Below are positions 1 to 5,141 of a stretch of 5,157 bases of DNA, one piece after another. Both the position numbers and the translations under genes were made by a program. Source of the DNA: Oscillospiraceae bacterium (GTDB lineage: Bacteria > Bacillota_A > Clostridia > Oscillospirales > Oscillospiraceae). The stretch lies in the NCBI GenBank assembly GCA_017537045.1, contig JAFYLN010000004.1, positions 1 through 5,157 of the forward strand, given 5' to 3'. Numbering within the stretch: position 1 is the first letter of the stretch; every line of letters begins with the position of its first letter. The notes under the pieces are model-generated. The model did no database searches. It was not told the DNA's origin and saw only the letters and a program-made list of their open reading frames with translations.

Positions 1-97
1 CCGGTATCTCCTCTTTTTGCCGTTCGGGACTCGAACGATCCAATGCAACACTCCGGTGGAGTGTTGCTTGCCGCCGGCTGGACGGCGGCAACACCAT
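1..97 (-). repeat. Hairpin/T-loop repeat, diverged inverted copy
   Basis: Read on the minus strand this stretch has the same order of parts as the two direct repeats at 191-345 and 358-538. A GC-rich hairpin (about 69-92, arms TTGCCGCC and GGCGGCAA) is followed by a 10-bp hairpin with arms GCAACACTCC and GGAGTGTTGC around an ACC loop (44-66). Next comes a T-loop-like segment, ATTGGATCGTTCGAGTCC, whose GTTCG and CGAAC pair (21-37). The two stems differ in sequence from the other copies but keep their pairing. No protein gene is credible here. It may be a non-coding RNA, a tRNA-derived relic or a dispersed palindromic repeat; the sequence alone does not say which. Confidence 0.5.
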
Positions 98-98
98 A

Positions 99-122
99 AT
101 TTCCATCCGTATGGATGGAAAT
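99..122. repeat. 10-bp perfect hairpin
   Basis: ATTTCCATCC at 99-108 pairs perfectly with GGATGGAAAT at 113-122 around a GTAT loop. There is no run of T on either side, so it is not a standard intrinsic terminator. It lies between the inverted repeat copy and the terminator at 152-187. Function unknown. Confidence 0.45.
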
Positions 123-151
123 GCAAACGAGTCCCCGACGGGTCACCAAGA

Positions 152-187
152 ATCTGAAAGCTGTTGCACTTTCGGTTTTTGTATTTT
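152..187 (+). terminator. Intrinsic terminator, plus strand
   Basis: CTGAAAG at 154-160 pairs with CTTTCGG at 169-175 (one T·G pair) around an 8-base loop. AA at 151-152 can add two pairs with TT across a bulged T. A T-rich tail follows (TTTTTGTATTTTT, 176-188). It would end a plus-strand transcript arriving from the left; no gene for that transcript is visible inside the window. Confidence 0.55.
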
Positions 188-190
188 TCC

Positions 191-345
191 CTGTGGAGAA
201 AATAGAGGAGTCGCTCGGTCAAGCACTCGCGAGCAACAGTCCACCGGACTGTTGCGTTGGATGGGTTCGATTCCCTCCTGACTTTTCCAAAAAGAAACAG
301 CTACCCGAAGGGTGGTTGTTTGGGGGAGCGGGTACGGGAATCGAT
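191..345. repeat. Tandem repeat unit A with short tRNA-Gly 3' relic
   Basis: This is the first of two direct repeats. Its first 98 bases differ from 358-455 at only 5 positions. Parts in order: a GCTCG/CGAGC stem (213-233), a 10-bp stem with arms GCAACAGTCC and GGACTGTTGC around ACC (233-255), a T-loop-like GGGTTCGATTCCC (263-275), and a decayed terminator stem (295-321) still held by G·U pairs. About 20 bases (325-345) read on the minus strand as TCGATTCCCGTACCCGCTCC, which looks like the 3' end of a glycine tRNA truncated inside the T loop. Small open frames across this region are artefacts of the structured DNA. Confidence 0.6.
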
Positions 346-454
346 TTGCATTTTCTCCTGTGGAGAAAATAGAGGAGTCGCTCGGTCGAGCCCTGGCGAG
401 CAACAGTCCACCGGACTGTTGCATTGAATGGGTTCGATTCCCTCCTGACTTTTC

Positions 455-497
455 CCAAAAAGAAACAGCTACCCTTCGGGTAGCTGTTTCTTTTTGG
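455..497. terminator. Bidirectional terminator behind the tRNA-Gly fragment
   Basis: A 20-bp perfect inverted repeat, 455-474 and 478-497, encloses a TTC loop; the arms contain AAACAGCTACCC and GGGTAGCTGTTT. Both strands end in a TTTCTTTTT-like tract. On the minus strand it follows directly after the tRNA CCA end, so it is probably the native terminator of the original tRNA-Gly gene and marks the left side as chromosomal. Confidence 0.7.
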
Positions 498-538
498 AGC
501 AGGGTACGGGAATCGAACCCGCCTTCACGGCTTGGGAA
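495..538 (-). pseudogene. 3' half of tRNA-Gly(CCC); likely attachment site
   Basis: On the minus strand the parts are, in order: anticodon loop TTCCCAA (anticodon CCC), anticodon-stem 3' strand GCCGT, a short variable loop, T arm GCGGG-TTCGATT-CCCGT, acceptor 3' strand ACCCTGC, discriminator T and CCA. T at the discriminator and a CCC anticodon fit glycine. The D arm and the 5' acceptor strand are absent: similarity stops at the anticodon loop and unrelated AT-rich DNA begins at about 540. A 3' tRNA half beside an integrase gene is the classic scar of site-specific integration. The native terminator lies on the left, so the chromosome is on the left and the element on the right. The restored, complete tRNA-Gly should lie at the other end, outside the window. 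Confidence 0.75.
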
Positions 539-646
539 ACATAAAAGCGGGTTCTTCTATATATTCACCGAATCGGAAAAAGTATTGTATTTGCAACGGT
601 TTTTCCTATTTTACCATTGAATGAATTTCCAGAATTTTCGAGCATT

Positions 647-678
647 TTGTCATGTTTTCCAGACAGTTAGCATGACAA
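647..678. repeat. Inverted repeat upstream of the integrase promoter
   Basis: TTGTCATG (647-654) and CATGACAA (671-678) are perfect 8-bp arms separated by 16 bases. The repeat ends 16 bases before the -35 box. It could be an operator or an integrase/excisionase arm site; no T tract follows, so it is unlikely to be a terminator. Confidence 0.45.
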
Positions 679-694
679 TAGCGTGACCAAATCC

Positions 695-723
695 TTGACA
701 TTAGGTCCTGTTTATTGTACAGT
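695..723 (+). promoter_or_regulatory. Promoter of the integrase gene
   Basis: There is a perfect -35 box TTGACA at 695-700, a 17-base spacer and a -10 box TACAGT (718-723), four of six to consensus. Transcription would start near 730, giving a leader of roughly 35 bases with the ribosome-binding site AAAGGAGGT at 752-760, 7 bases before the ATG. An inverted repeat (707-750) spans the -10 box, so a bound protein could block initiation. Confidence 0.6.
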
Positions 724-750
724 AAATGCAGTAAAATGTGATTAAACAGG
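707..750. promoter_or_regulatory. Putative operator spanning the -10 box
   Basis: CCTGTTTA (707-714) and TAAACAGG (743-750) are perfect 8-bp inverted arms 28 bases apart, flanking the -10 box and the predicted start of transcription. Between them lies the near-perfect tandem repeat CAGTAAATG / CAGTAAAATG (720-728, 729-738). The left arm lies upstream of the predicted transcript, so pairing in RNA is unlikely and binding of a protein dimer is more plausible. Autoregulation by the integrase is possible but not shown. Confidence 0.4.
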
Positions 751-766
751 TAAAGGAGGTGATGCT

Positions 767-2074
767 ATGGACCGCAGAAAAAAGGGTAGCGGACAGATTA
801 CCCATGTTCCTGGAAGAAAATCCCCCTGGCGGGCATCTGTGGTAGACAGTGCCGGAAAGCAGAAATCCCGGTTCTTCAAGACAGAAAAGGAAGCCAAGGC
901 ATTCCTCCGTGAAGTGAATGCAGATGCAAATAAGCTAAAGTCCCTTCTGGAGACCGGTGTATCCTTGCGGGCGTTCTCTGAGATTTTTCTTCAGGAAAAA
1001 GCAAAGGAAAACATGAAACCCACCGCGTACAAAACGTTGGAGTTGAATATTGACCGCGTCTGCGACAAGCTTGGTCACGTCATGCTCCGGGATATCGACA
1101 GCGACATGGTTCAGCAGTTGGTCTTTGATCTGGGCAAAGAAGGTTACTCCAAGAGCGTCATGGAGAAATCCAAGATTGTCATTGGCAGTATGTTGAAAAT
1201 GGCGGCCGCAAAGCATTATCTGGATACGGTTCCTGTTCTTGACATTACCATACCCAATGCCAAAAATCAAGATGCGGACCGTCTGGCCAAGAGCAACTGG
1301 ATGCGGGACGATGAGATTCGAGCCTACGAAGAGGAATGCACAAGAACCTACATCCCCAAGAAGTATACCAAATATGCCGGAAAGGAATTGCTATATCACA
1401 CCGGCGGCTACAAGCTGCTCTTCATCCTACATACTGGTTTGCGTGTAGGCGAAGCCTTAGCTCTAACCTGGGCGGACTACGATGATTACAGCAAAACCAT
1501 TCTGATTGACAAGAATATGGTCTATGTGGATGGCGAGAAGATTACACAGACACCAAAGACTGAATCCGGCGAGCGTGTGATTGTCTTAAACAAGCAGGCC
1601 GTGATGGACCTCCAAGTGCTCCGCAAGCAGTTTGATGAGCAGTCCGAGATCATCGATCAAAGAATGGCAGAGGATCTGCGGCAGGCAGAACTGGATTATG
1701 TAGGCCCAGAGCAAAAGTCTGCCAAACGAATCATTAAGGAAAAGTATGATGCCATCCGTCGGGAACACAAGTATATCTGCGGTTCCTCCAACTTTCCCTT
1801 TGGCAGTGGCGTTAGCTGCAGTACCAGCCAGGGCCATCGGAAGATCTGCAAGAAGATTGGTCTGACTCATAATGTAACTGTTCACGGCCTTCGTCATACC
1901 TACGTGACCCACTATTACATCAAGCATAAAAACGATCCAGACTTCGATCTTGCCACCTTCTCCAAATCCATAGGACACTCCAGTATCCGGACAACCATGG
2001 AGATATATGCGCATCTGGATATGACCCAGAATCGATTTGTACAGAGATCGATCGAAGATCTGAAGGATTTCTAA
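767..2074 (+). CDS. int: Tyrosine site-specific integrase (Tn916/phage type)
   Basis: This 435-residue tyrosine recombinase catalyses integration, and probably excision, of the element through a covalent 3'-phosphotyrosine. The N-terminus (about 4-52, with SPWRASVVDSAGKQKSRFF) looks like the AP2-type arm-binding domain of Tn916-like integrases. Residues about 65-160 form the core-binding SAM-like domain. The catalytic domain shows Arg226 (HTGLRVGEAL), Lys264 (QTPKTESGER), His373 and Arg376 (HGLRH), His404 (IGHSS) and the nucleophile Tyr414 (EIYAHLD), so it should be active. A charged helical stretch at about 283-335, between the lysine hairpin and HGLRH, is longer than in many relatives. The start is supported by AAAGGAGGT 7 bases upstream. 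It reads away from the tRNA-Gly fragment, which it presumably recognises. Confidence is high for the family, moderate for the attachment site. Confidence 0.95.
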   Translation: MDRRKKGSGQITHVPGRKSPWRASVVDSAGKQKSRFFKTEKEAKAFLREVNADANKLKSLLETGVSLRAFSEIFLQEKAKENMKPTAYKTLELNIDRVCDKLGHVMLRDIDSDMVQQLVFDLGKEGYSKSVMEKSKIVIGSMLKMAAAKHYLDTVPVLDITIPNAKNQDADRLAKSNWMRDDEIRAYEEECTRTYIPKKYTKYAGKELLYHTGGYKLLFILHTGLRVGEALALTWADYDDYSKTILIDKNMVYVDGEKITQTPKTESGERVIVLNKQAVMDLQVLRKQFDEQSEIIDQRMAEDLRQAELDYVGPEQKSAKRIIKEKYDAIRREHKYICGSSNFPFGSGVSCSTSQGHRKICKKIGLTHNVTVHGLRHTYVTHYYIKHKNDPDFDLATFSKSIGHSSIRTTMEIYAHLDMTQNRFVQRSIEDLKDF

Positions 2075-2096
2075 CGGGATAATTACATGCTCATCA

Positions 2097-2133
2097 GCAA
2101 AAGACCCAGTTCACAACGAACTGGGTCTTTTGC
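2097..2133. terminator. Bidirectional terminator between converging genes
   Basis: A 16-bp perfect stem, 2097-2112 with 2118-2133 (GCAAAAGACCCAGTTC and its complement), encloses an ACAAC loop. TCTTTT ends the stem on the plus strand, and the A-rich left arm gives the same on the minus strand. It lies 22 bases after the integrase stop and should insulate the integrase from the minus-strand protease gene. Confidence 0.75.
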
Positions 2134-2194
2134 ATAATAACTGTGATTGTAATTTACCGGATTAACATCAATGAAAAAGGCAGAACTATTTAGA

Positions 2195-2220
2195 TAAGTG
2201 CTGGATATATTCAGCACTTA
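2195..2220. terminator. Hairpin after the protease gene (weak terminator)
   Basis: TAAGTGCTGGA (2195-2205) pairs with TTCAGCACTTA (2210-2220), with one G·U pair, around TATA. It lies 16 bases beyond the stop of the minus-strand gene. On the minus strand no proper T run follows (TCTAAATAG), so termination or 3'-end protection is possible but unproven. The terminator at 2097-2133 may do the main work. Confidence 0.4.
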
Positions 2221-2235
2221 ATTGTTATGACGTTT

Positions 2236-3288
2236 TTACATGTGGAAGAAGTCACCATTCTCATCTACGGAAACAGGCAAATTATCGATATCACCTAGTT
2301 TTTCGATAGGAATGTATGCATATTGATTGTAGTATTCAACCAATTCTTGCCACCTGTTATTTAAGTTCATTATATGCTGCCCACCTTTCTCAGTAAACGC
2401 TACAGCATAATAACAAGCCTTAATGTTTTCTACGCCTAGCACGTGTTTATCATACGCTATTACCGCGTGAGTTCCGCTAGAAAGAACTCTCATTACTTCA
2501 TCTGTATGTCCTTTTGCTCTACTAACCCAATAACCGTAGAGGAGAACAGAATAATACATTCTTATTCCTGGATGTGGATGATCAACATCCGAAATAGATT
2601 GTTCCATGTATCGATCGAAATTTCTGCCGGTTTTTTCGGCAAATATGCGAAAACTGAGATAGGTTGAAATGAACAGAACATCTATATTTGCAAGGTTAAC
2701 TTTAATGTCACAGTTCCACTCCTGCAAGAAAAGAGCTGATTGAATTGCTATTGCAAATGTGTCTGCGTCATACTCTTTTAACTGAGTATCCCAGTTTTCG
2801 GCTTTACTATTTTCCTTATCAACAATATTCAATGTTTCGTCAATACAATTTTCATATTTTCCAGCCTTTAGATGTCCATGTGCTATATGCCCGAATTCAT
2901 GTGCAACGACAAAATTTAGCATACTGAAGAACAGTGCATTTTTTAAGTAAGGCGCTTTCTCCTCATTTAGTTTGAAAACCAAAGAGATCTTTTCGGAATC
3001 TACAAACCCCTCTGCTGCTTCCCAACAAGCAGAAATAAGAGCAATAGACAACGCAATATAATTTTGACTGTTTTTATAACAGCAAAAAGCATTGACATTA
3101 CGTTCATCAGTATAGATCCATATAGAAGGTTGCATTTTGGTATATATATCAGCAGCAACCCAAGTCGTTATGCCAATGCGCAATTGACGCAACGCATTAT
3201 TGGCTTTCTCTGCTATCAAATAGTAATCCGGAACATAATCCAGCAAATTAATTTTAGCTCCATGATGTTCAATGGTTATACTACTCAT
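2236..3288 (-). CDS. Lit-like HExxH zinc metalloprotease (candidate phage defence)
   Basis: The 350-residue product shows no signal peptide or convincing membrane segment, so it is probably cytoplasmic. The zinc site reads VVAHEFGHIAHGH: His130 and His134 as ligands, Glu131 as catalytic base. The ExxAD motif EYDAD (172-176) gives Glu172 as likely third ligand, and HPHPGIR (237-243) follows about 60 residues later. This motif order, with about 130 residues before the zinc site, matches the M48/U49 type. From memory, E. coli Lit, which cleaves EF-Tu and aborts T4 infection, has HEISH, then READ, then HPAAYER at similar spacing. The gene stands alone, unlike its neighbours in being AT-rich, next to an integrase, as expected of acquired cargo. 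The start at 3288 has GGGAGGGG about 10 bases upstream. An M48 housekeeping peptidase or an ImmA/IrrE-type (M78) protease is less likely: no membrane helices, and no nearby repressor. Fold and metal site are fairly sure; target and role are inference. Confidence 0.75.
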   Translation of the reverse strand: MSSITIEHHGAKINLLDYVPDYYLIAEKANNALRQLRIGITTWVAADIYTKMQPSIWIYTDERNVNAFCCYKNSQNYIALSIALISACWEAAEGFVDSEKISLVFKLNEEKAPYLKNALFFSMLNFVVAHEFGHIAHGHLKAGKYENCIDETLNIVDKENSKAENWDTQLKEYDADTFAIAIQSALFLQEWNCDIKVNLANIDVLFISTYLSFRIFAEKTGRNFDRYMEQSISDVDHPHPGIRMYYSVLLYGYWVSRAKGHTDEVMRVLSSGTHAVIAYDKHVLGVENIKACYYAVAFTEKGGQHIMNLNNRWQELVEYYNQYAYIPIEKLGDIDNLPVSVDENGDFFHM

Positions 3289-3331
3289 AATGTGTAATCC
3301 CCTCCCTATTACCCAGCGTACTCATATATAA

Positions 3332-3361
3332 ATAATATCATATTTTTATCTACAACTTCAA
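3332..3361 (-). promoter_or_regulatory. Possible promoter of the protease gene
   Basis: On the minus strand TTGAAG (3361-3356) and TATTAT (3337-3332) are 18 bases apart, with three to five of six consensus matches each. Transcription would start near 3325, leaving a leader of about 36 bases. The region is AT-rich and other -10-like boxes overlap, so the exact boxes are uncertain. Confidence 0.35.
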
Positions 3362-3448
3362 CATTGTATATTTCGGTTTGAATATACTATTCATCCGTAT
3401 TTCTTGAAAAGTGTTCTCTATATTGCAAGTATATACTGCGTTCTTATA

Positions 3449-3520
3449 AAGCGATTATTAAATCGCGTAGCCGCAGAAGATTTCTGCGTAACCAGGCTTT
3501 GGGATCTCCCAACAAGCACG
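3449..3520 (+). other. Chain of small hairpins upstream of a terminator
   Basis: Three short hairpins follow one another: GCGATT/AATCGC around ATTA (3450-3465), CGCAGAA/TTCTGCG around GAT (3472-3488) and TTGGG/CCCAA around ATCT (about 3499-3512). They lead directly into the plus-strand terminator at 3521-3560. A small structured RNA ending at that terminator is possible, or the end of a longer transcription unit that was rearranged. No credible protein gene lies in 3300-3600 on either strand. Confidence 0.35.
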
Positions 3521-3560
3521 AAACCACTCATTCCCGCCGCAGCGGAAATGAGTGGTTTTT
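3521..3560 (+). terminator. Intrinsic terminator, plus strand
   Basis: AAACCACTCATT (3521-3532) pairs with AATGAGTGGTTT (3547-3558). After one mismatch CCGC/GCGG extends the stem around a CGCA loop, and the stem runs into TTTTT (3556-3560). It is clearly directional (plus strand). No gene upstream on the plus strand explains it, because the nearest coding sequence reads the other way. It ends just before the predicted left end of the IS. Confidence 0.7.
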
Positions 3561-3596
3561 GCATTTCGTATATACAAATGCATTGCTTGCTATTAC

Positions 3597-3602
3597 TATA
3601 TT
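3597..3602 (+). promoter_or_regulatory. -10-like box for the predicted guide RNA
   Basis: TATATT is five of six to the -10 consensus and lies 7 bases before the first stem-loop at 3610. No good -35 box is visible at the right distance in the inserted form. In some IS110 elements a full promoter forms only when the ends join in the circle. Confidence 0.25.
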
Positions 3603-3608
3603 AGCCCC

Positions 3609-3840
3609 ATTACAGCCTGAAAAATCAGTCTGTAAAGAGGCTCTTACCTAAGCTACAATGGGAGCGTGATCGGTCTTTCGAGGCATTGCATGAGCTACCA
3701 CGCTCGTCTGGCAAACTGTCAGCCGACCCTCTCATTGTAGCGTTCGATTTAAGCAGGTTGAAATAACGGGGATCTCCGTACATTCGTATAACTAAGCAAG
3801 CTGAATCGGTAATGAGCCAGGGCGGGAGCCGATTAACCAG
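3609..3840 (+). ncRNA. Predicted IS110 bridge RNA
   Basis: The region folds as expected of a bridge RNA, the bispecific guide of IS110 recombinases. A 5' stem-loop has TTACAG/CTGTAA, one mismatch, then CTGA/TCAG around AAAA (3610-3635). A target-binding candidate has a 13-bp outer stem (3652-3664 with 3729-3741, GCTACAATG/CATTGTAGC) and an inner stem (3686-3695 with 3702-3714). These enclose single-stranded strands 3665-3685 and 3715-3728. A donor-binding candidate has an outer stem (3745-3754 with 3800-3808), an upper ACGG/CCGT stem (3766-3779) and open strands between. A further hairpin, AATCGG/CCGATT (3804-3834), competes with the second outer stem. It ends just before the transposase ribosome-binding site. 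Structure drawn by eye; the RNA ends are not known. Confidence 0.55.
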
Positions 3841-3842
3841 AT

Positions 3843-3848
3843 AGGAGG
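3843..3848 (+). promoter_or_regulatory. Ribosome-binding site choosing the ATG at 3856
   Basis: AGGAGG ends one base before the upstream in-frame ATG (3850) but 7 bases before the second ATG (3856). The second spacing is normal and the first is too short, so 3856 is the likelier start. Confidence 0.7.
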
Positions 3849-3855
3849 AATGCGT

Positions 3856-5097
3856 ATGATCTACAACCCCATAACCGCAGTTGGCATTGATGTTTCCAAA
3901 TCCAAAAGCACAGTTGCAATTCGCAGACCAGGTGGAGAAGTTGTAATGCTTCCCTTTGATGTTCAGCACAATATGGAGGATATACAACGGCTCATATCCA
4001 CACTCCACAAAGTTGGTGGTGACATCAAAATTGTCATGGAACATACTGGAATGTATTGGCGACCCCTTGCTCTGGCTTTAATCAATGCCGGGTTCTTTGT
4101 CAGCGTTGTCAACGCAATGCTTATCCATGATTTTAGTGACAATTCCATTCGGAAGGTCAAAACCGACAAAGCTGACTCTATGAAGATTGCGAACTATGCG
4201 CTTACATATTGGTCAGAGCTTCGGCCTTACACATCGGAAGATGAAACTAGGAGTATGCTCAAGATCCAGAGTCGTCACTATGAAAGAACGCTGAATACAT
4301 CCATTGCTTTAAGAAATGGTTTGATTGCTCTGCTTGACCAGTGTTTCCCCGGAGCAAATCATCTCTTCGGATCTGAAATGAGAACCAAATCCGGTCATTT
4401 GAAATGGATTGACTTCTCACGCCGGTTTTGGCACAAGGATTGCGTGGCAACCGTGTCTCTGAATTCTTTTGCAGACTCCTTCCAAAAGTGGTGCAGAAGA
4501 ACTGGATACCATTTCAGCCATGCAGATGCCGAAAGGATTCATCGGGTCGCCAGAAACTCGGTTGCCACATTCCCTAAAAATGATAGTACGAAATTGCTCA
4601 TTACGCAAGCGGTAGATAGCTTAAATGCCGTTTATGATGCGTTAAATATTCTTCGCTCGGAGCTGGTGCGTCTGGCATCGCTGCTACCAGAATATGATGT
4701 TGTCATGGCGATGCAGGGAGCTGGTCCCATTACAGGCCCACAGCTTATGGCTGAGATTGGGGATGTTCGTAGATTTACTCACAAAGGCGCCCTGGTTGCG
4801 TTTGCTGGCATGGATGCCCCTCCATTTCAGTCCGGTACCTTTGACTCAAAGAGTCGGCAGATATCGAAGCGAGGGTCGCCACACCTGCGCAAAGTCTTGT
4901 TTACAATCTGCAGCATCATTTTACAACATTCCAATCCCGAGAATCCGGTATTTCAATTCATGGACAAGAAGCGCAGCGAAGGCAAGCATTTCTATGTTTA
5001 CATGGTTGCCGGTGGCGCAAAATTCTTGCGGATCTATTATGCCAGAGTGAAAGAAATACTGGATGCTCAAGATGCGCTGAATGCAATGACTGCTTGA
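3856..5097 (+). CDS. IS110-family transposase/recombinase
   Basis: This protein of 413 residues (415 if started at 3850) is an RNA-guided DEDD/serine recombinase that excises and inserts the IS as a circle. Counting from the longer start, the RuvC-like DEDD domain (about 8-165) shows Asp14 (GIDVSK), Glu64 (VMEHTG), Asp106 and Asp109 (TDKAD). A helical linker follows. The C-terminal Transposase_20 domain (about 280-370) has MQGAGPITGPQL, FAGMDAPPFQSG and ISKRGSPHLRKVL; Ser328 in the QSG motif is the likely serine nucleophile. All catalytic residues are present and the frame is intact, so it may still be active. Length is normal for the family. It follows directly on the predicted bridge RNA, which sits on the same strand. 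Confidence 0.95.
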   Translation: MIYNPITAVGIDVSKSKSTVAIRRPGGEVVMLPFDVQHNMEDIQRLISTLHKVGGDIKIVMEHTGMYWRPLALALINAGFFVSVVNAMLIHDFSDNSIRKVKTDKADSMKIANYALTYWSELRPYTSEDETRSMLKIQSRHYERTLNTSIALRNGLIALLDQCFPGANHLFGSEMRTKSGHLKWIDFSRRFWHKDCVATVSLNSFADSFQKWCRRTGYHFSHADAERIHRVARNSVATFPKNDSTKLLITQAVDSLNAVYDALNILRSELVRLASLLPEYDVVMAMQGAGPITGPQLMAEIGDVRRFTHKGALVAFAGMDAPPFQSGTFDSKSRQISKRGSPHLRKVLFTICSIILQHSNPENPVFQFMDKKRSEGKHFYVYMVAGGAKFLRIYYARVKEILDAQDALNAMTA

Positions 5098-5115
5098 ATA
5101 CAAAGCGGATGGCAG

Positions 5116-5141
5116 CATTCATGCCGTATCCGGCATGAATG
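5116..5141. repeat. 11-bp palindrome beside the IS right end (REP-like)
   Basis: CATTCATGCCG (5116-5126) pairs perfectly with CGGCATGAATG (5131-5141) around TATC. No T run follows on the plus strand within the window, so it is not a clear terminator. By the boundary proposed here it lies outside the IS and may be part of the target, recalling the IS110 members that insert at REP-type palindromes. If the true right end lies further right it would instead be a subterminal IS hairpin. Confidence 0.45.

Larger units (their letters stand above)
358..538. repeat. Tandem repeat unit B, ending in tRNA-Gly fragment
   Basis: This is the second copy of the 191-345 unit, offset by 167 bases. The GCTCG...CGAGC stem (380-400), the GCAACAGTCC/GGACTGTTGC hairpin (400-422) and the T-loop-like GGGTTCGATTCCC (430-442) are all present. 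The differences from unit A fall in loops or linkers, not in the stems. Unit B keeps a perfect terminator stem (455-497) and a longer tRNA-Gly 3' part (495-538) than unit A. Two adjacent copies, each ending in a piece of the same kind of tRNA, suggest duplication or repeated insertion at one tRNA locus. Confidence 0.6.
540..766. promoter_or_regulatory. Attachment and integrase control region
   Basis: This gene-free AT-rich stretch lies between the tRNA fragment and the integrase. It contains two 8-bp perfect inverted repeats (647-678 and 707-750), a short tandem repeat (720-738) and a promoter (695-723). This arrangement suits binding of integrase arm domains, an excisionase or a repressor. 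No excisionase-sized open frame is present. Confidence 0.5.
3567..5107 (+). mobile_element. IS110-family insertion sequence (ends tentative)
   Basis: The single transposase gene is preceded by about 280 non-coding bases and followed by very few. This is the layout of IS110-group elements that carry their guide RNA in the left end; no terminal inverted repeats are expected. The proposed ends share a CG dinucleotide: TTTCG at 3564-3568 and AAAGCG at 5102-5107. Loops of the upstream RNA match the flanks on both sides of this core. The joined empty site would read TTGCATTTCG followed by GATGGCAGC. The boundaries could be wrong by tens of bases; the family assignment is firm. Confidence 0.5.

Noticed and set aside
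358..456. Complete functional tRNA in each repeat unit
   Set aside because: The T-loop-like segment has only a 3-bp stem and no standard acceptor, D or anticodon arms can be drawn, so it is at most tRNA-like.
115..620. Short open frames on both strands across the tRNA/repeat region (for example 115-372 and 312-620)
   Set aside because: They translate the repeated hairpins and antisense tRNA sequence (typical RVRESNP-like peptides), lack ribosome-binding sites and overlap each other; they are artefacts.
2195..2220. Second attachment site or operator between the converging genes
   Set aside because: It has no resemblance to the tRNA-Gly fragment and sits where a 3'-end hairpin is expected.
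2236..3288. ImmA/IrrE (M78) protease partner of a phage repressor
   Set aside because: The EYDADTFA motif is somewhat similar, but the long N-terminal part, the downstream HP motif and the absence of a repressor gene fit M48/U49-Lit better. Not fully excluded.
3404..3604. Plus-strand frame of 66 residues
   Set aside because: It runs through hairpins and a strong terminator, starts without a ribosome-binding site and shows no recognisable domain.
3625..4044. Minus-strand frame of 139 residues
   Set aside because: It is antisense to the predicted bridge RNA and the start of the transposase gene; no domain and no independent signal.
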